Source of the DNA: Paracnuella aquatica
Lineage (GTDB): Bacteria; Bacteroidota; Bacteroidia; Chitinophagales; Chitinophagaceae
Direction: 5' to 3'
Assembly (NCBI RefSeq): GCF_003332885.2
Contig: NZ_QOWJ01000008.1
Coordinates: 1-64,000 of the forward strand
Length of the DNA: 64,000 nt
The position numbers and the translations under genes are program-made. Below the pieces are notes generated by a model. That model did not search any database. It was given only the letters and a program-made list of their open reading frames with translations, and was not told the origin of the DNA. This document shows, piece after piece, positions 1 through 8,388 of this stretch. Each line of letters opens with the position of its first letter. Within the stretch, counting starts at the first letter, position 1.

Positions 1-380
1 GCCGGAGGCATCTTTTTCACCAACGACATACTAAAAATCAAACAAAAATCACGAACTTAACCCAGCAAAACCCTCTCTAAGAACTAGTCCACTTTCTTTT
101 GACGACATACAGCATTATCATTTACAAGCTATTATCACTCTTGCTGGATATTATTCACAATTATTGACAAATATAACTTCAAGCTAAAAAGCTCTTTCTT
201 AGACTCTGCTATTCAATAGCTACATTACTATACGCAAGCTCAGATCCAATACCATGATACTCCTTCAATCTACTAAGCTTTGATTTTACTCTCTATTAAG
301 AATTAACAATTAAGTTGGTTCGGCGAGGGTGTGATGTTGCAAACGTTAAGAGCAGAAAGTTAGAACCTATGATAAGAAAC
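1..380. other. Intergenic, no gene recognised
   Basis: AT-rich stretch with stop codons in all frames and no convincing gene. Read on the minus strand, positions 85-96 give AAAGTGGACTAG, which resembles the start of the repeats at 25486 and 28674, so a decayed copy of that repeat may run off the window here. This link rests on a short match and is weak. Confidence 0.4.
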
Positions 381-406
381 AAAAAAGGCTGCCCGAAGGT
401 AGCCTT
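381..406 (-). terminator. Rho-independent terminator
   Basis: On the minus strand GGCTACC, a TTCG loop and GGCAGCC form a GC-rich stem with one A-C mismatch, followed by TTTTTTG. It lies 14 bp past the stop codon of the leftward gene ending at 421 and closes that transcript. Confidence 0.8.
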
Positions 407-420
407 AGAGAATTGGAGAG

Positions 421-1044
421 CTAATTGACCTTGAAATAGTAATCTCCGCCTACTAAGTTTCCACCCTGGTAAGTTGGGCTAAGGTGATAGTGCTGATTTA
501 TATTCCTAAAGTTTAATACAAAATTGGATTTGGAGCATTGGTCACCATTCCTATAAACATTGGCAGCATTACTAAATGCAATACGAAAAGTACCCTTTTC
601 TTTGGGTACAATGCCAATTAACAACTTATAGCGGCCATCAACTTCATCAAACTTTATTTCTCTGGCATCGCTTGAGTTCATGTATGCCACCACAGTTCCC
701 TTTTTAGGAAGTAAATCGAATTTCACTGCTGCATCAATTGAAAATTCATTCGCGTTTGATAGCTTATGAAAATACATAAGGGATGTTAGATTCGATGCGT
801 TTGACCAGTCAACAATTCTACCCGTAGAAATATCCACCAGAGTTGATGATGCACTTATATCAAACCACAACGTATCCCCTGTAGAGAGAGTTTCTTCTTT
901 AGGAGCAACATTGATAGGCAATTCAAAGTTGTGAAGTGTTTCGCTACATCCCAAGCTCTTATTACATTGAAATCCATAGCTTGCAAAACAAGCTATGGAG
1001 AGCAAGCACATTAAAAATAATTTGTTATCGTACATAAAAGTCAA
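421..1044 (-). CDS. Small exported protein of unknown function
   Basis: 207 residues, family not recognised. Residues 4-24 form a hydrophobic signal segment that ends in FQC; the Cys could be a lipidation site but does not fit a good lipobox. The rest has alternating hydrophobic residues suggesting a beta-rich fold, with no catalytic motif seen. The reading frame opens inside the last 20 bases of the metalloprotease gene, so the two are one transcript and probably translationally coupled; a second Met at codon 4 (1035) is an equally good start. A terminator follows directly. It may be an accessory or inhibitor of the protease next door, but only the gene arrangement suggests that. Confidence 0.75.
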   Translation of the reverse strand: MTFMYDNKLFLMCLLSIACFASYGFQCNKSLGCSETLHNFELPINVAPKEETLSTGDTLWFDISASSTLVDISTGRIVDWSNASNLTSLMYFHKLSNANEFSIDAAVKFDLLPKKGTVVAYMNSSDAREIKFDEVDGRYKLLIGIVPKEKGTFRIAFSNAANVYRNGDQCSKSNFVLNFRNINQHYHLSPTYQGGNLVGGDYYFKVN

Positions 1045-3028
1045 ATATTAAATTTACACCAGGACCTTGATTGTTATTGCTTTCTGCCAATAGTCTGGCC
1101 TGATACACTCTTAAAGATCTGACGTCGTTGTCAAGTGCGTTGAAAAACTGTGCGTTGGTATAATTAGTAACTTGATCGTCAATGTTTACTCTAAAAGGAG
1201 TTTGGAAGCGATCATTCCGGTTATCAAGTAAATCATAGTATAAGCCTTGTGGTATCCATCTGTCAGGATCAAATGTGCGGTCAGTATTAAAATCTTCCAG
1301 CAGATTAATATGTGCATTCAATCCGGTATTGGCCACAGTCCAGCCACCTTGAAGTATCGGCCCGTCTTGGTACTCAAAACCCTGCCCCAAGACAGGTGAG
1401 CTCCTGTTAGTATATTTAAGATCACTCATGAAATGACCCATATGGTATGCCCAGCTTTCACCTAAAGCAATAATCTCCGATGTTGCACCAGCGTTACCAT
1501 TACCATAAGGAGGGTTATTGCTTAATGCCATCTGATTCAATTCGGCATTTACAAAATCATTCCACCAACTATTTCCAACCTTATTGTAATGAGCAGCATG
1601 TGTTAATTCATGGAACATCACTTCGCCTACTTCGTCGGAAGTTGCAGTTTGGTCTGCATTGAAACGCCTAAACATATTATACCCCAAAGTTATATCTATT
1701 TCCTTTTTAAGGATGTTGATATAATGCCCCAATCCTCCCGGTACAGCATAAATAAGATACTGGGTTAAGAATGACTCAGGTAAATTATCAACAAACCGCT
1801 TTGCAAACATTGGTGCTGCACCACGTGGCCCCTGCACACGCCAGTTGGTAATCAAGACTTTGATTTTACCAGGCGGGGTACCAATTCCCTGCTGGGCAGC
1901 AAATTCGTAATATTCCTGTACGTTATTGTGCGCCGAAGCAGCAGCCCAATTTCGAGCGCCCTCACTTAGTGCATCTTGATTAAATAAAATAACATGATTA
2001 AGGTTGTTCAGGCTGCCCTTAAACTTGCCAAAGTGAACTTCTGCCGGAAACAACATTTGCCATAATCTTGCCCGACGCAGGGAACGAATAGAAGCCTGGT
2101 CGTTTTTTGTGCGGATATAAATGTTTGCCTTGTTAAATTCCTTTGTAATAAAATACTGTCCTTGCGCATTAGTATAAGTGCGCTCAATCTTTAAAAAACG
2201 CTTTGCTATCACCCGCACATTACGGACAGGCACACTAATGTTGAGGTTATTGTCAAATACCCGAACCGTTCCAGATGGCTGCCGAGCAGGTGCTGGCTGG
2301 GGTGGCGCTGGCTCATCGGGTATACAGCGGTCCAAAGCAAAATCCCAGTGGTATCCGTCCGGGCACAATTGCGGGTTCATCGGCGTTACTTCGTCCCCTG
2401 GCACTGCTTCAACTGAAATCCCTCCGCAGGTAGTATCTTCAACCAGATTGGAGGTAATTCTTAGGGCTTCCCTTTCCAGCGCAGCCAATGCGGGTACATG
2501 CAACCGCTGCAATAACTCATATGTAATACCTGCAGGTGGCGTAAAGCCCACATCCACTACTGTGTACAGCCACGGAATTGTTTCTGCGGGGACGCTTCCA
2601 TTATCATAGTAGTCGCCCTCCTGGATTATTTCATAATCTAATGGATAATCAAACAAATCAAGATCCATGTCATTTAAGGTTGAAAGCTGCCCTTCATCAG
2701 CGGGTTTGAACCGTACGTACCACTTGTTTTCGGTAATGCCGGAGGTAGTTCCATACAGATTGCGGGACGCCTGTTGCATTACCGAAACTGAGAACGGGCT
2801 ACCTTTCAGTTTTTGTCCTAATCTGGTAGGCTGAGGGATGCTGTCGTAGTTGAGGCCAGGGTCTGTATCTTCCACACAGCCGTTACTGTAGCTGGTTGCT
2901 GAAAGGGTTGCTTCCATTCGGGTGTTTAAAGTTGTTGGGTTTCTTATTTGTTCCAGATCCCGTTTACAGGAGAAAAGGAAAAGCAGCAGCAATGCCAAAC
3001 AAAGCCTAAGGGAGGGAATCAGTTTCAT
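1025..3028 (-). CDS. Lipoprotein zinc metalloprotease-like protein
   Basis: 667 residues. A short signal peptide ends in FLFSC, so Cys21 is probably lipidated and the protein anchored in the outer membrane or periplasm. Residues 235-250 are a proline-rich linker, and about 252-305 resemble a carboxypeptidase-regulatory (transthyretin-like) beta domain. The C-terminal half carries HELTH at 473-477 followed by GESWA with Glu524, the zinc-ligand layout of gluzincin peptidases. Zinc binding and proteolysis are therefore likely; the substrate is unknown. First gene of a two-gene leftward unit. The ATG at 3028 is directly followed by the signal peptide, which supports the start. Confidence 0.75.
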   Translation of the reverse strand: MKLIPSLRLCLALLLLFLFSCKRDLEQIRNPTTLNTRMEATLSATSYSNGCVEDTDPGLNYDSIPQPTRLGQKLKGSPFSVSVMQQASRNLYGTTSGITENKWYVRFKPADEGQLSTLNDMDLDLFDYPLDYEIIQEGDYYDNGSVPAETIPWLYTVVDVGFTPPAGITYELLQRLHVPALAALEREALRITSNLVEDTTCGGISVEAVPGDEVTPMNPQLCPDGYHWDFALDRCIPDEPAPPQPAPARQPSGTVRVFDNNLNISVPVRNVRVIAKRFLKIERTYTNAQGQYFITKEFNKANIYIRTKNDQASIRSLRRARLWQMLFPAEVHFGKFKGSLNNLNHVILFNQDALSEGARNWAAASAHNNVQEYYEFAAQQGIGTPPGKIKVLITNWRVQGPRGAAPMFAKRFVDNLPESFLTQYLIYAVPGGLGHYINILKKEIDITLGYNMFRRFNADQTATSDEVGEVMFHELTHAAHYNKVGNSWWNDFVNAELNQMALSNNPPYGNGNAGATSEIIALGESWAYHMGHFMSDLKYTNRSSPVLGQGFEYQDGPILQGGWTVANTGLNAHINLLEDFNTDRTFDPDRWIPQGLYYDLLDNRNDRFQTPFRVNIDDQVTNYTNAQFFNALDNDVRSLRVYQARLLAESNNNQGPGVNLIFDFYVR

Positions 3029-3374
3029 AAACAGTTGTTTGGTTTAAAGATGTGTATTAGGCAGAGCTAATCTAAACAGATGAGCTAAAGATTCCAAATT
3101 TCATTTATATAACTTTACTCATTTGCATGGCACTTGCAGGAAACAGCTAGAGGGCTGCACCATAACTTTTTCAAAAACATAGCAGCTGCCTACTAAATAT
3201 TACAAACAATAACTAGCTGTTTGTTCTATATGGACAACTAGATATTCAATATACGGGTACCTGCCTAATGCTTAAGCTTTCCCTTGTTGCAGTAAGATGT
3301 AGAATGTACACATTCATATAAAAAACGAATATGCACAGTAGCAATGAAGCAAAAAAGTTTATTTAAACGTAAGG
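3029..3374. other. Intergenic, nothing recognised
   Basis: 346 bp upstream of the metalloprotease gene. AT-rich, no open frame of note; presumably holds the promoter of the leftward gene, but no convincing consensus was found. Confidence 0.4.
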
Positions 3375-3434
3375 ACTTCCACTAAATCTTTCACCAAAAA
3401 GTTCGAACTGCGGTTAGTCCTGGGCACAATACAA

Positions 3435-3463
3435 TGCCGGAGTAATATTACTCCGGCATTTTT
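3435..3463 (+). terminator. Perfect hairpin followed by T-run
   Basis: TGCCGGAGTAAT and its exact inverse repeat abut with no loop bases, followed by TTTTTG. On the plus strand this fits an intrinsic terminator. The same hairpin occurs at 25801-25824, and a different perfect hairpin stands at the same place in a third copy at 28996. Confidence 0.6.
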
Positions 3464-3671
3464 GTTTCAAAGCCTTTATCATTTCATGATAATATTATCC
3501 CGACCTGTTATTCACACATTCCATAATAGGATCTAACCAACTCTGAATCAGGCACTCAGCAAATTTTCGACTATTCTGCTTAAAATTGAACTGGGTCAGA
3601 TATTCGGACGTAAAAGAGGGCCCACCTTTCAAAAGAACTCTGATCTATGCATAATCAAGGCTCATAATTTC

Positions 3672-4202
3672 TTATGCATTGCGAAACCGGCCGATCAATT
3701 CTTTTAGTCGGTCAATAAGGTTGGCGAATGAGAGACTTTCACCATAAATCATTACCTCCTGCATTGCCCTATAATCATTTTCCCAATGCCTAATGCCTGC
3801 TTCCCCTGGAACAAAGTCAACTGTGGAAGGTTGATGTAGCTCGTAATCAATTCCTGTTACCTTATTAAATTGCTGGCGGTGTATAACAATTGACTGATAC
3901 AAATCCTTGTCCGCAAATGCTTTTGCCGCATGATACGTATCCATTAAGCGCTCTACATCATACAAATGCCTTGACATGCGGTCATGGGCCCCGTCCCCCT
4001 CTCCTTTTTGAAACAATTCATTTAAGAGAAAGGCCTTTTCCAAAAAAGTGCGCTACGGTTCCACGCTTTGTACAAAAGAGGGTGTTGCAAAAGACGTTCT
4101 TGAGAAGGCATCACTGATAATGGAGTTAACTCTGCGTGGACTTGATGGCTCCCGTAGTGAGCGAGCACCTACTTCTATTAGCACCTGCTCTTTTAGGTAA
4201 GG
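3672..4202 (-). pseudogene. Truncated abiEii toxin gene
   Basis: Matches the C-terminal ~180 residues of the intact AbiEii-type toxin at 26039-27043, with the same stop. It is dead twice over: the 5' half including the nucleotidyltransferase motif is gone at the 4202 junction, and the remaining frame has an in-frame TAG at 4053-4055 where the intact copy has CAG (Gln, in the EPQRT stretch). A 123-codon frame beginning MEKAFLL can still be read after that stop, but it lacks the active site. Most remaining differences from the intact copy are silent or mild, so the duplication is fairly recent. Confidence 0.88.
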
Positions 4203-4214
4203 TGGAAAATCCGC

Positions 4215-4537
4215 TTAAACTGACCATTTGATGTCGTTGTCCCAAACATTTTGTTTGTTCACCCATGTTCCGGTGAGCAGGCTATTGTACCCTACTGCCG
4301 ATATGGTTGGCGTTTGTGAATAGGCATTTTTTCTCCGCCCACATGGGCACGCAGGTAAGTTCCTTGCCGGGAAATTTCATCTATGAAAGGTGTATTCACT
4401 TGTTCTAAAACATCTGCAGGAATTCCGTCCACGATGATAAAAACAGCTTTACGGCTTCCTTTTTGCGACCATGCACTCGCAGCGCAACAAAAACACAGGA
4501 AAAGTGTAATAGCAAAATGCTTCTTTGTTTTCATCAT
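4215..4537 (-). pseudogene. 5' fragment of a type I phosphodiesterase
   Basis: The first codons give a signal peptide (MMKTKKHFAITLF...) and then KAVFIIVDGIPADVLEQ, the metal-binding start of alkaline-phosphatase-superfamily nucleotide pyrophosphatase/phosphodiesterases. About 75 codons in, at a run of six A residues (GGAGAAAAAATG on the minus strand), the frame shifts. The shifted frame continues with QTPTISAVGYNSLLTGTW and WDNDIK, well-conserved stretches of the family, then ends in a stop at 4215. About 110 of some 400 codons remain. The start at 4537 is chosen because the signal peptide begins there. The junction with the abiEii fragment lies within 15 bp of the end, so one deletion or recombination event probably made both truncations. 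Confidence 0.82.
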
Positions 4538-4578
4538 TACCTTAAACCTATACAATTTGTGTGATGGTAAAAAAAGCA

Positions 4579-4716
4579 CTAGGTGTTGCACAAATCTCTC
4601 GATAATAACTCTACTGCTTGAAGTGCCTCCGCCTCACCTTTACCACTGGATTTTACGACAAAACGGTGCCCTTTGACCGGGTAGTAGAACAACAAGTAAT
4701 TGATTAACGAGTAAAT
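4579..4716 (-). pseudogene. Unidentified C-terminal coding fragment
   Basis: The minus strand reads PVKGHRFVVKSSGKGEAEAL and continues to a stop TAG at 4579-4581. The composition looks like genuine protein, but the frame has no start codon and is preceded by a stop near 4717. It may be the tail of a gene whose front was lost; the family is not recognised. The 200 bases to its right (4717-4916) hold nothing identifiable. Confidence 0.35.
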
Positions 4717-4916
4717 GCTATAAAACTAAAGCCTCCCAAATAATTCGCAAAGAAAACCCCTGTAGAAACAGAGGTACATATGAGATGAAACTGATTGCCA
4801 TACAATTGCACAAACTTACCAGAGCCGTTTTACCAAACCGTTACGCCGATGTTTCCTTTTCATTAATGAAAGCCCCATTTTAATTAAGAAGCAAGATGCC
4901 TCCAAAGGGATAGTAG

Positions 4917-5030
4917 TCATAGCCTGTTGATCAGGAAAATGAGAAATGCTACTACGAGTAACGCTAAGATGAGCGCCCCGTAAAAGACCCACCTGCTTTC
5001 CTTTGACTTGCGACGCTTTGGCGTTTTCAT
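4917..5030 (-). CDS. 37-residue single-span membrane protein
   Basis: Short frame opening with MKTPKRRKSKES, a strongly basic head of about twelve residues, followed by one hydrophobic helix (WVFYGALILALLVVAFLIF) and a short INRL tail. The positive-inside rule puts the N-terminus in the cytoplasm. No Shine-Dalgarno is seen, which is normal in Bacteroidota. It stands alone among broken genes and could be a remnant, but the charge pattern and clean frame look like a real micro-protein. Function unknown. Confidence 0.5.
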   Translation of the reverse strand: MKTPKRRKSKESRWVFYGALILALLVVAFLIFLINRL

Positions 5031-5209
5031 ATTTGCAGCAAAATTGCCGTGTGTACATTACCAGCGTGTTACTGGGCCACCAAGTTTTAGTTAAGTTGGT
5101 TCGGCAATATTTTCTTAAAAGCCATGTCCATTTTTGGGCGATAATAATTTGTTATTGCGTATGTAGCGATTTAGTAACATGGCCGGCTTAATTATGCAAA
5201 AAGAAATGT

Positions 5210-5392
5210 ATGGACTTGAAGATGGAATGGCCGGATGAGTGTTATTTAGATGAATACGCTGCTGATAATAGAAGCGGGCAACCAGCAAGCTGGAAGGAGC
5301 GCTTGTATGATGATGACTTGTACTTTGATGAGGAACTGTCAGCCTTGCTTCAGTTGCAGGAAATAAGCTCGGCTGGGGAAAATTACTATTGA
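5210..5392 (+). CDS. Possible 60-residue acidic protein
   Basis: Plus-strand frame of 60 codons, rich in Asp, Glu and Tyr (for example DDDLYFDEELSALLQLQE), with a predicted amphipathic C-terminal helix. It is the only rightward frame in the graveyard that looks like protein. It stops short of the minus-strand ior remnant that begins at 5474. No family recognised and no clear promoter; it may be a chance frame. Confidence 0.4.
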   Translation: MDLKMEWPDECYLDEYAADNRSGQPASWKERLYDDDLYFDEELSALLQLQEISSAGENYY

Positions 5393-5473
5393 TGCGATGT
5401 AACTACTGCCGGCACTGCAGCAACGAAAGGGAATACTGCAAAACAGATCAGCCGCTTTACAACCATACCTTTG

Positions 5474-5945
5474 CAGACGATAGTTATGAAAGTTGGTTTT
5501 CTGCGGCGCCCCATCATTGAACTTCATCGCTCCATAAAAGGAATTTCCGCTACCATCCACGATGGCACCTTCAGCCATGTTTGCTGCCGCAGCGGGATTC
5601 ACCACCACGCCGCAATCAACTGCTGCAATTATTTTATCCACAAAAGGCTTGTTGTCCACTAAGGTCAGGTCGAGTACTTCGGCCACCTAAAGGTTGTGAC
5701 AAAAGTATGCTGCTACGCCCCGGCGCACGCTATAGGCAGCACTATACCGTTTAGCCTTATGTCGTACAAGTTTCAATAAACCAGCGTAACCTTCCGCATC
5801 GTAATCGTTGTTTTTGCCAACAGGATTGTTCTTGGAACGCTCAAAAAGTTCTAAACGAATTTCAGTTGGACACCCACAGCATGGGCGTATCAGGATCAAC
5901 GTCCACAAGCTGCTTTTTTACTTTTATATAAAGATTAAAGTGTGC
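5474..5945 (-). pseudogene. Remnant of an iorA-iorB operon, internally deleted
   Basis: Reading leftwards, a frame from 6020 to a stop at 5862 ends in KKQLVDVDPDTPMLWV, the N-terminal beta strand of the 2Fe-2S subunit (compare [11 protein letters not shown] in the intact protein at 15276-15740). It then runs straight into the large molybdenum subunit: EIRLELFERSKNNPVGKNND, a KLVRHKA stretch, [10 protein letters not shown], an in-frame TAG, and VAEVLDLTLVDNKPF...AAVDCGVVVNP up to FHNYRL at 5474. All match the C-terminal third of the intact protein at 15773-18034. A single large deletion removed about 75% of both genes. No function remains. Confidence 0.85.
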
Positions 5946-6066
5946 CACGGTGTTTAGTTGAAAGTGAACATCTAATTTTTGAACGTCGGCTATGGCGACA
6001 CCAATTGACGCACGCTGCATTTTACTAGGGTCAAAAAATTATAAATCGTGGTAAACCAACTTATTG

Positions 6067-7239
6067 TTAGTGATCAGCATACTTGTCTTGCTTTTTGTAG
6101 CTCTTATATTCTGAATCTGTTACTTTCTGCAGCCAAACAGCACCACCTTTGTCTGTATTTGGTCCAATGGCGATATGTGAAACTTGGGAATCCGGTGAAG
6201 CTCCATGCCAGTGCTCTGTTCCTGGTAAGCATTTCATCACGTCTCCTTTTTGCATTATTCGTATTGGTTGCCCCTTTTCCTGATAGTATCCTACTCCTTC
6301 CGTAACAAGCAAAATCTGCCCACCGGGGTGGCGATGCCAAGCCGTTCTTGCCCCTGGTTCAAATGTTACTGTTCCAATGGAACAATTCAGGCCGTCCTGC
6401 GCCTGCACAACCATGTTTACCCAAGCCGTACCAGTGAAATTGTTGGCAGGGGCTTGTACCCCTTTTGCAAAAAGGCCATCATTACCGCTTGTTACGCGAC
6501 TCCCAGGTTGCACGGCAGTACTTTTGACAGTGGATAAAACCCGGCGCCCTGCATCTGCTGCTGCTTTCCCCAGTTTTGCTTCCAGCAAGGAAAGCATTTG
6601 CTGTAGTTCGGCTTCGGTGACACCAAGGTGCATAACAATATTCATGTGTCCACGCATCATCGGTTCTACCCCGCCCAGCGTAATAAGTGCAGAAAGAGTA
6701 GCAAACTCCCGTTCCGTATAAGTTAATACATCGCGGCCAAAAATGTCGGCAAATAAATGTTCCTTCAAAAATGTATCGATCACCGGAGCAAATGCAGCGT
6801 AACCTGTTTTCGGCTCCCGTTCAGCCTGTCCTGTGAGTGTTTCCAACACCCTTTTTCCCTGCTCATACTTACCCGTTGTGTTTTTTACAGGCGTGGCTTC
6901 TCTGCCTAATTTATCCTTGATACCTTTTGCTTTTCTCTCTTCCAAAACTGCGATGAAGGTATTGAGGCCTTGCAGGCTCCGTGGAAATCCATTATATGCT
7001 GTCAAATGCACCATCACTTCCTTGATCTCATTGATGGTTAAGCCTGAATCGAGGCCCGTGTTCAATTCTCTTTGAAGTTGTGGTAAATCTCCTTTGGTAG
7101 TCAATGCAGCAATAGCAATAATGCTTTGCTGTTTCGCATGCATAGTCTGTACTTTATTTATTACTTGCTGGGCATTTAGATCACAACTTAAACAGCATGA
7201 TAAAAGTCCTATTAAAGTGAAAATCTTCATTGGTTTCAT
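6067..7239 (-). CDS. Carboxymuconolactone decarboxylase-cupin fusion
   Basis: 390 residues from the chosen start; an earlier ATG at 7272 would overlap the upstream gene, and the signal peptide (MKPMKIFTLIGLLSCCLSC) begins at 7239. Two AhpD/carboxymuconolactone-decarboxylase-like helical domains (about residues 35-100 and 145-225) are followed by a cupin (about 275-350) with HRHPGGQ and EHWHGA supplying the metal-binding histidines. The CxxC of peroxidase-type AhpD is absent, so a decarboxylase or lactone-type role is more likely than peroxidase. Last gene of operon A. The cupin closely resembles the single-domain cupins at 10787 and 22229, so the fusion may have arisen inside this island. Confidence 0.82.
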   Translation of the reverse strand: MKPMKIFTLIGLLSCCLSCDLNAQQVINKVQTMHAKQQSIIAIAALTTKGDLPQLQRELNTGLDSGLTINEIKEVMVHLTAYNGFPRSLQGLNTFIAVLEERKAKGIKDKLGREATPVKNTTGKYEQGKRVLETLTGQAEREPKTGYAAFAPVIDTFLKEHLFADIFGRDVLTYTEREFATLSALITLGGVEPMMRGHMNIVMHLGVTEAELQQMLSLLEAKLGKAAADAGRRVLSTVKSTAVQPGSRVTSGNDGLFAKGVQAPANNFTGTAWVNMVVQAQDGLNCSIGTVTFEPGARTAWHRHPGGQILLVTEGVGYYQEKGQPIRIMQKGDVMKCLPGTEHWHGASPDSQVSHIAIGPNTDKGGAVWLQKVTDSEYKSYKKQDKYADH

Positions 7240-7268
7240 ACGAATGGCTTTAGGTTTATATCTGTGAC

Positions 7269-8372
7269 TCAATCCAACTTTTTACTTTTTAACCACTGTG
7301 ATAAGTGATCTGCCACCGCCACGTTGTTTAAATCGGACATGGGAAAATGGGTATTCCCTTTTAGGCCAACTTCAGGCAGGCGAATAAGGGTCACATCTCC
7401 ACCGTGCTTATTTACAACATCTCGCCAGAGCCTTGCCATTGCCACAGCAGCACGCCATTGCTCCTGCCCCGGATTTTGCACCGGGCTGTCAGGAATATAG
7501 TCGCCGTAATAAATGACAATCGGGATTTTGGTTAGCTGCATAAAATCAGCCATTGGAACGCCTGTAGCTCTTAATACCCCGCCAACGTAAGGTATAGAGT
7601 CGGGTACCTCGCCTTGCGGAAACACAAAGCCACTACCGGGTTCATAAGAAACGATGCCTTTGATGTTTCTGTTTTTAATGGCGGTAGTCCAACCTTGCCC
7701 ACCACTGTGCGAATGGGTAACTAAAATGCCTGGGCCAATTTTATTGAAAAGTGCAGACACCGCGTTGGTAGACACTTCCAAATCAAAGGGACCGGTATTG
7801 GGCACCATTTGGCGATAGAACTGGTTCAGGGCTTCGGGATCTTTTGGAAACTGAACTCCCGGATAAAACTCGGTACCCACACCCATGCGAAATATTCCAA
7901 ACCAAAGCTGATCATCCGGAGCGGCGGTGATAGAAATAGGCTGTGTGCTACGAGCTGCCCTGCCGCGCCTTGGCTGGTCAATCAGGTAAACTGGAAAGCG
8001 TCGGCGCAGAAAAATGTTTTGAAATCCTTCTCTGCCATCCGGCGTTGTTTCCCATGTTTTGGCCGACTGCCCAAAGCCATGCCACATCACCAGCGGCAGT
8101 TTTCGTGCATTTGCCGGAACCTGGTAAAAAACATATGCATGATCCCCGTGCAGTGTTTGCCCCTCTGATGGTTGATTGGCTGGGTTGAAAGCGCCATGTT
8201 TTATTGGGTCAAATTTGCCAGGAGCAGTTATCACGGTGCCGCCCGCCGCAAAGCTGCCCTGATCCTGAAGGACCAAATGGTTGTTGCCTCCACTGCCTTT
8301 TATTGAGGCACATCCTGTGCTCATTACAGCAACAGTAATGGCCAATAAAGCAATTCCTACCTTTCTATTCAT
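7269..8372 (-). CDS. Lipoprotein alpha/beta hydrolase
   Basis: 367 residues. Signal peptide with lipobox-like STGC, so Cys21 is probably lipidated. The alpha/beta-hydrolase core shows an oxyanion loop WHGFGQS (97-103), the nucleophile elbow SHSGG with Ser223, and a late His in GNTHFPM (His342). The first Gly of the usual GxSxG is replaced by Ser. Likely an esterase or lipase-like hydrolase at the cell envelope; substrate unknown. It starts 16 bp after the flavodoxin gene and ends 29 bp before the decarboxylase-cupin gene, within operon A. Confidence 0.8.
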   Translation of the reverse strand: MNRKVGIALLAITVAVMSTGCASIKGSGGNNHLVLQDQGSFAAGGTVITAPGKFDPIKHGAFNPANQPSEGQTLHGDHAYVFYQVPANARKLPLVMWHGFGQSAKTWETTPDGREGFQNIFLRRRFPVYLIDQPRRGRAARSTQPISITAAPDDQLWFGIFRMGVGTEFYPGVQFPKDPEALNQFYRQMVPNTGPFDLEVSTNAVSALFNKIGPGILVTHSHSGGQGWTTAIKNRNIKGIVSYEPGSGFVFPQGEVPDSIPYVGGVLRATGVPMADFMQLTKIPIVIYYGDYIPDSPVQNPGQEQWRAAVAMARLWRDVVNKHGGDVTLIRLPEVGLKGNTHFPMSDLNNVAVADHLSQWLKSKKLD

Positions 8373-8388
8373 TTTTATTACAATTTGT

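Larger units (their letters stand above)
3375..4202. repeat. Left copy of ~830-bp direct repeat
   Basis: This stretch matches 25741-26572 in the same orientation along its whole length, roughly nine bases in ten by eye with a few small indels. It contains the TKKFEL-like conserved stretch (3375-3427), a perfect hairpin, about 210 bp of spacer and the 3' half of abiEii. The match stops abruptly at 4202, where phosphodiesterase-derived sequence begins. Confidence 0.9.

Noticed and set aside
3398-3427. GTTCGAAC in the conserved stretch looks like a tRNA T-loop, suggesting a tRNA fragment or attachment site.
   Set aside because: The flanking bases do not form a T-stem or acceptor stem, and no anticodon arm is present.
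310-5105. The 15-base sequence TTAAGTTGGTTCGGC occurs at 310-324 and 5091-5105.
   Set aside because: No similarity continues on either side, so it could be chance; noted but not called a repeat.
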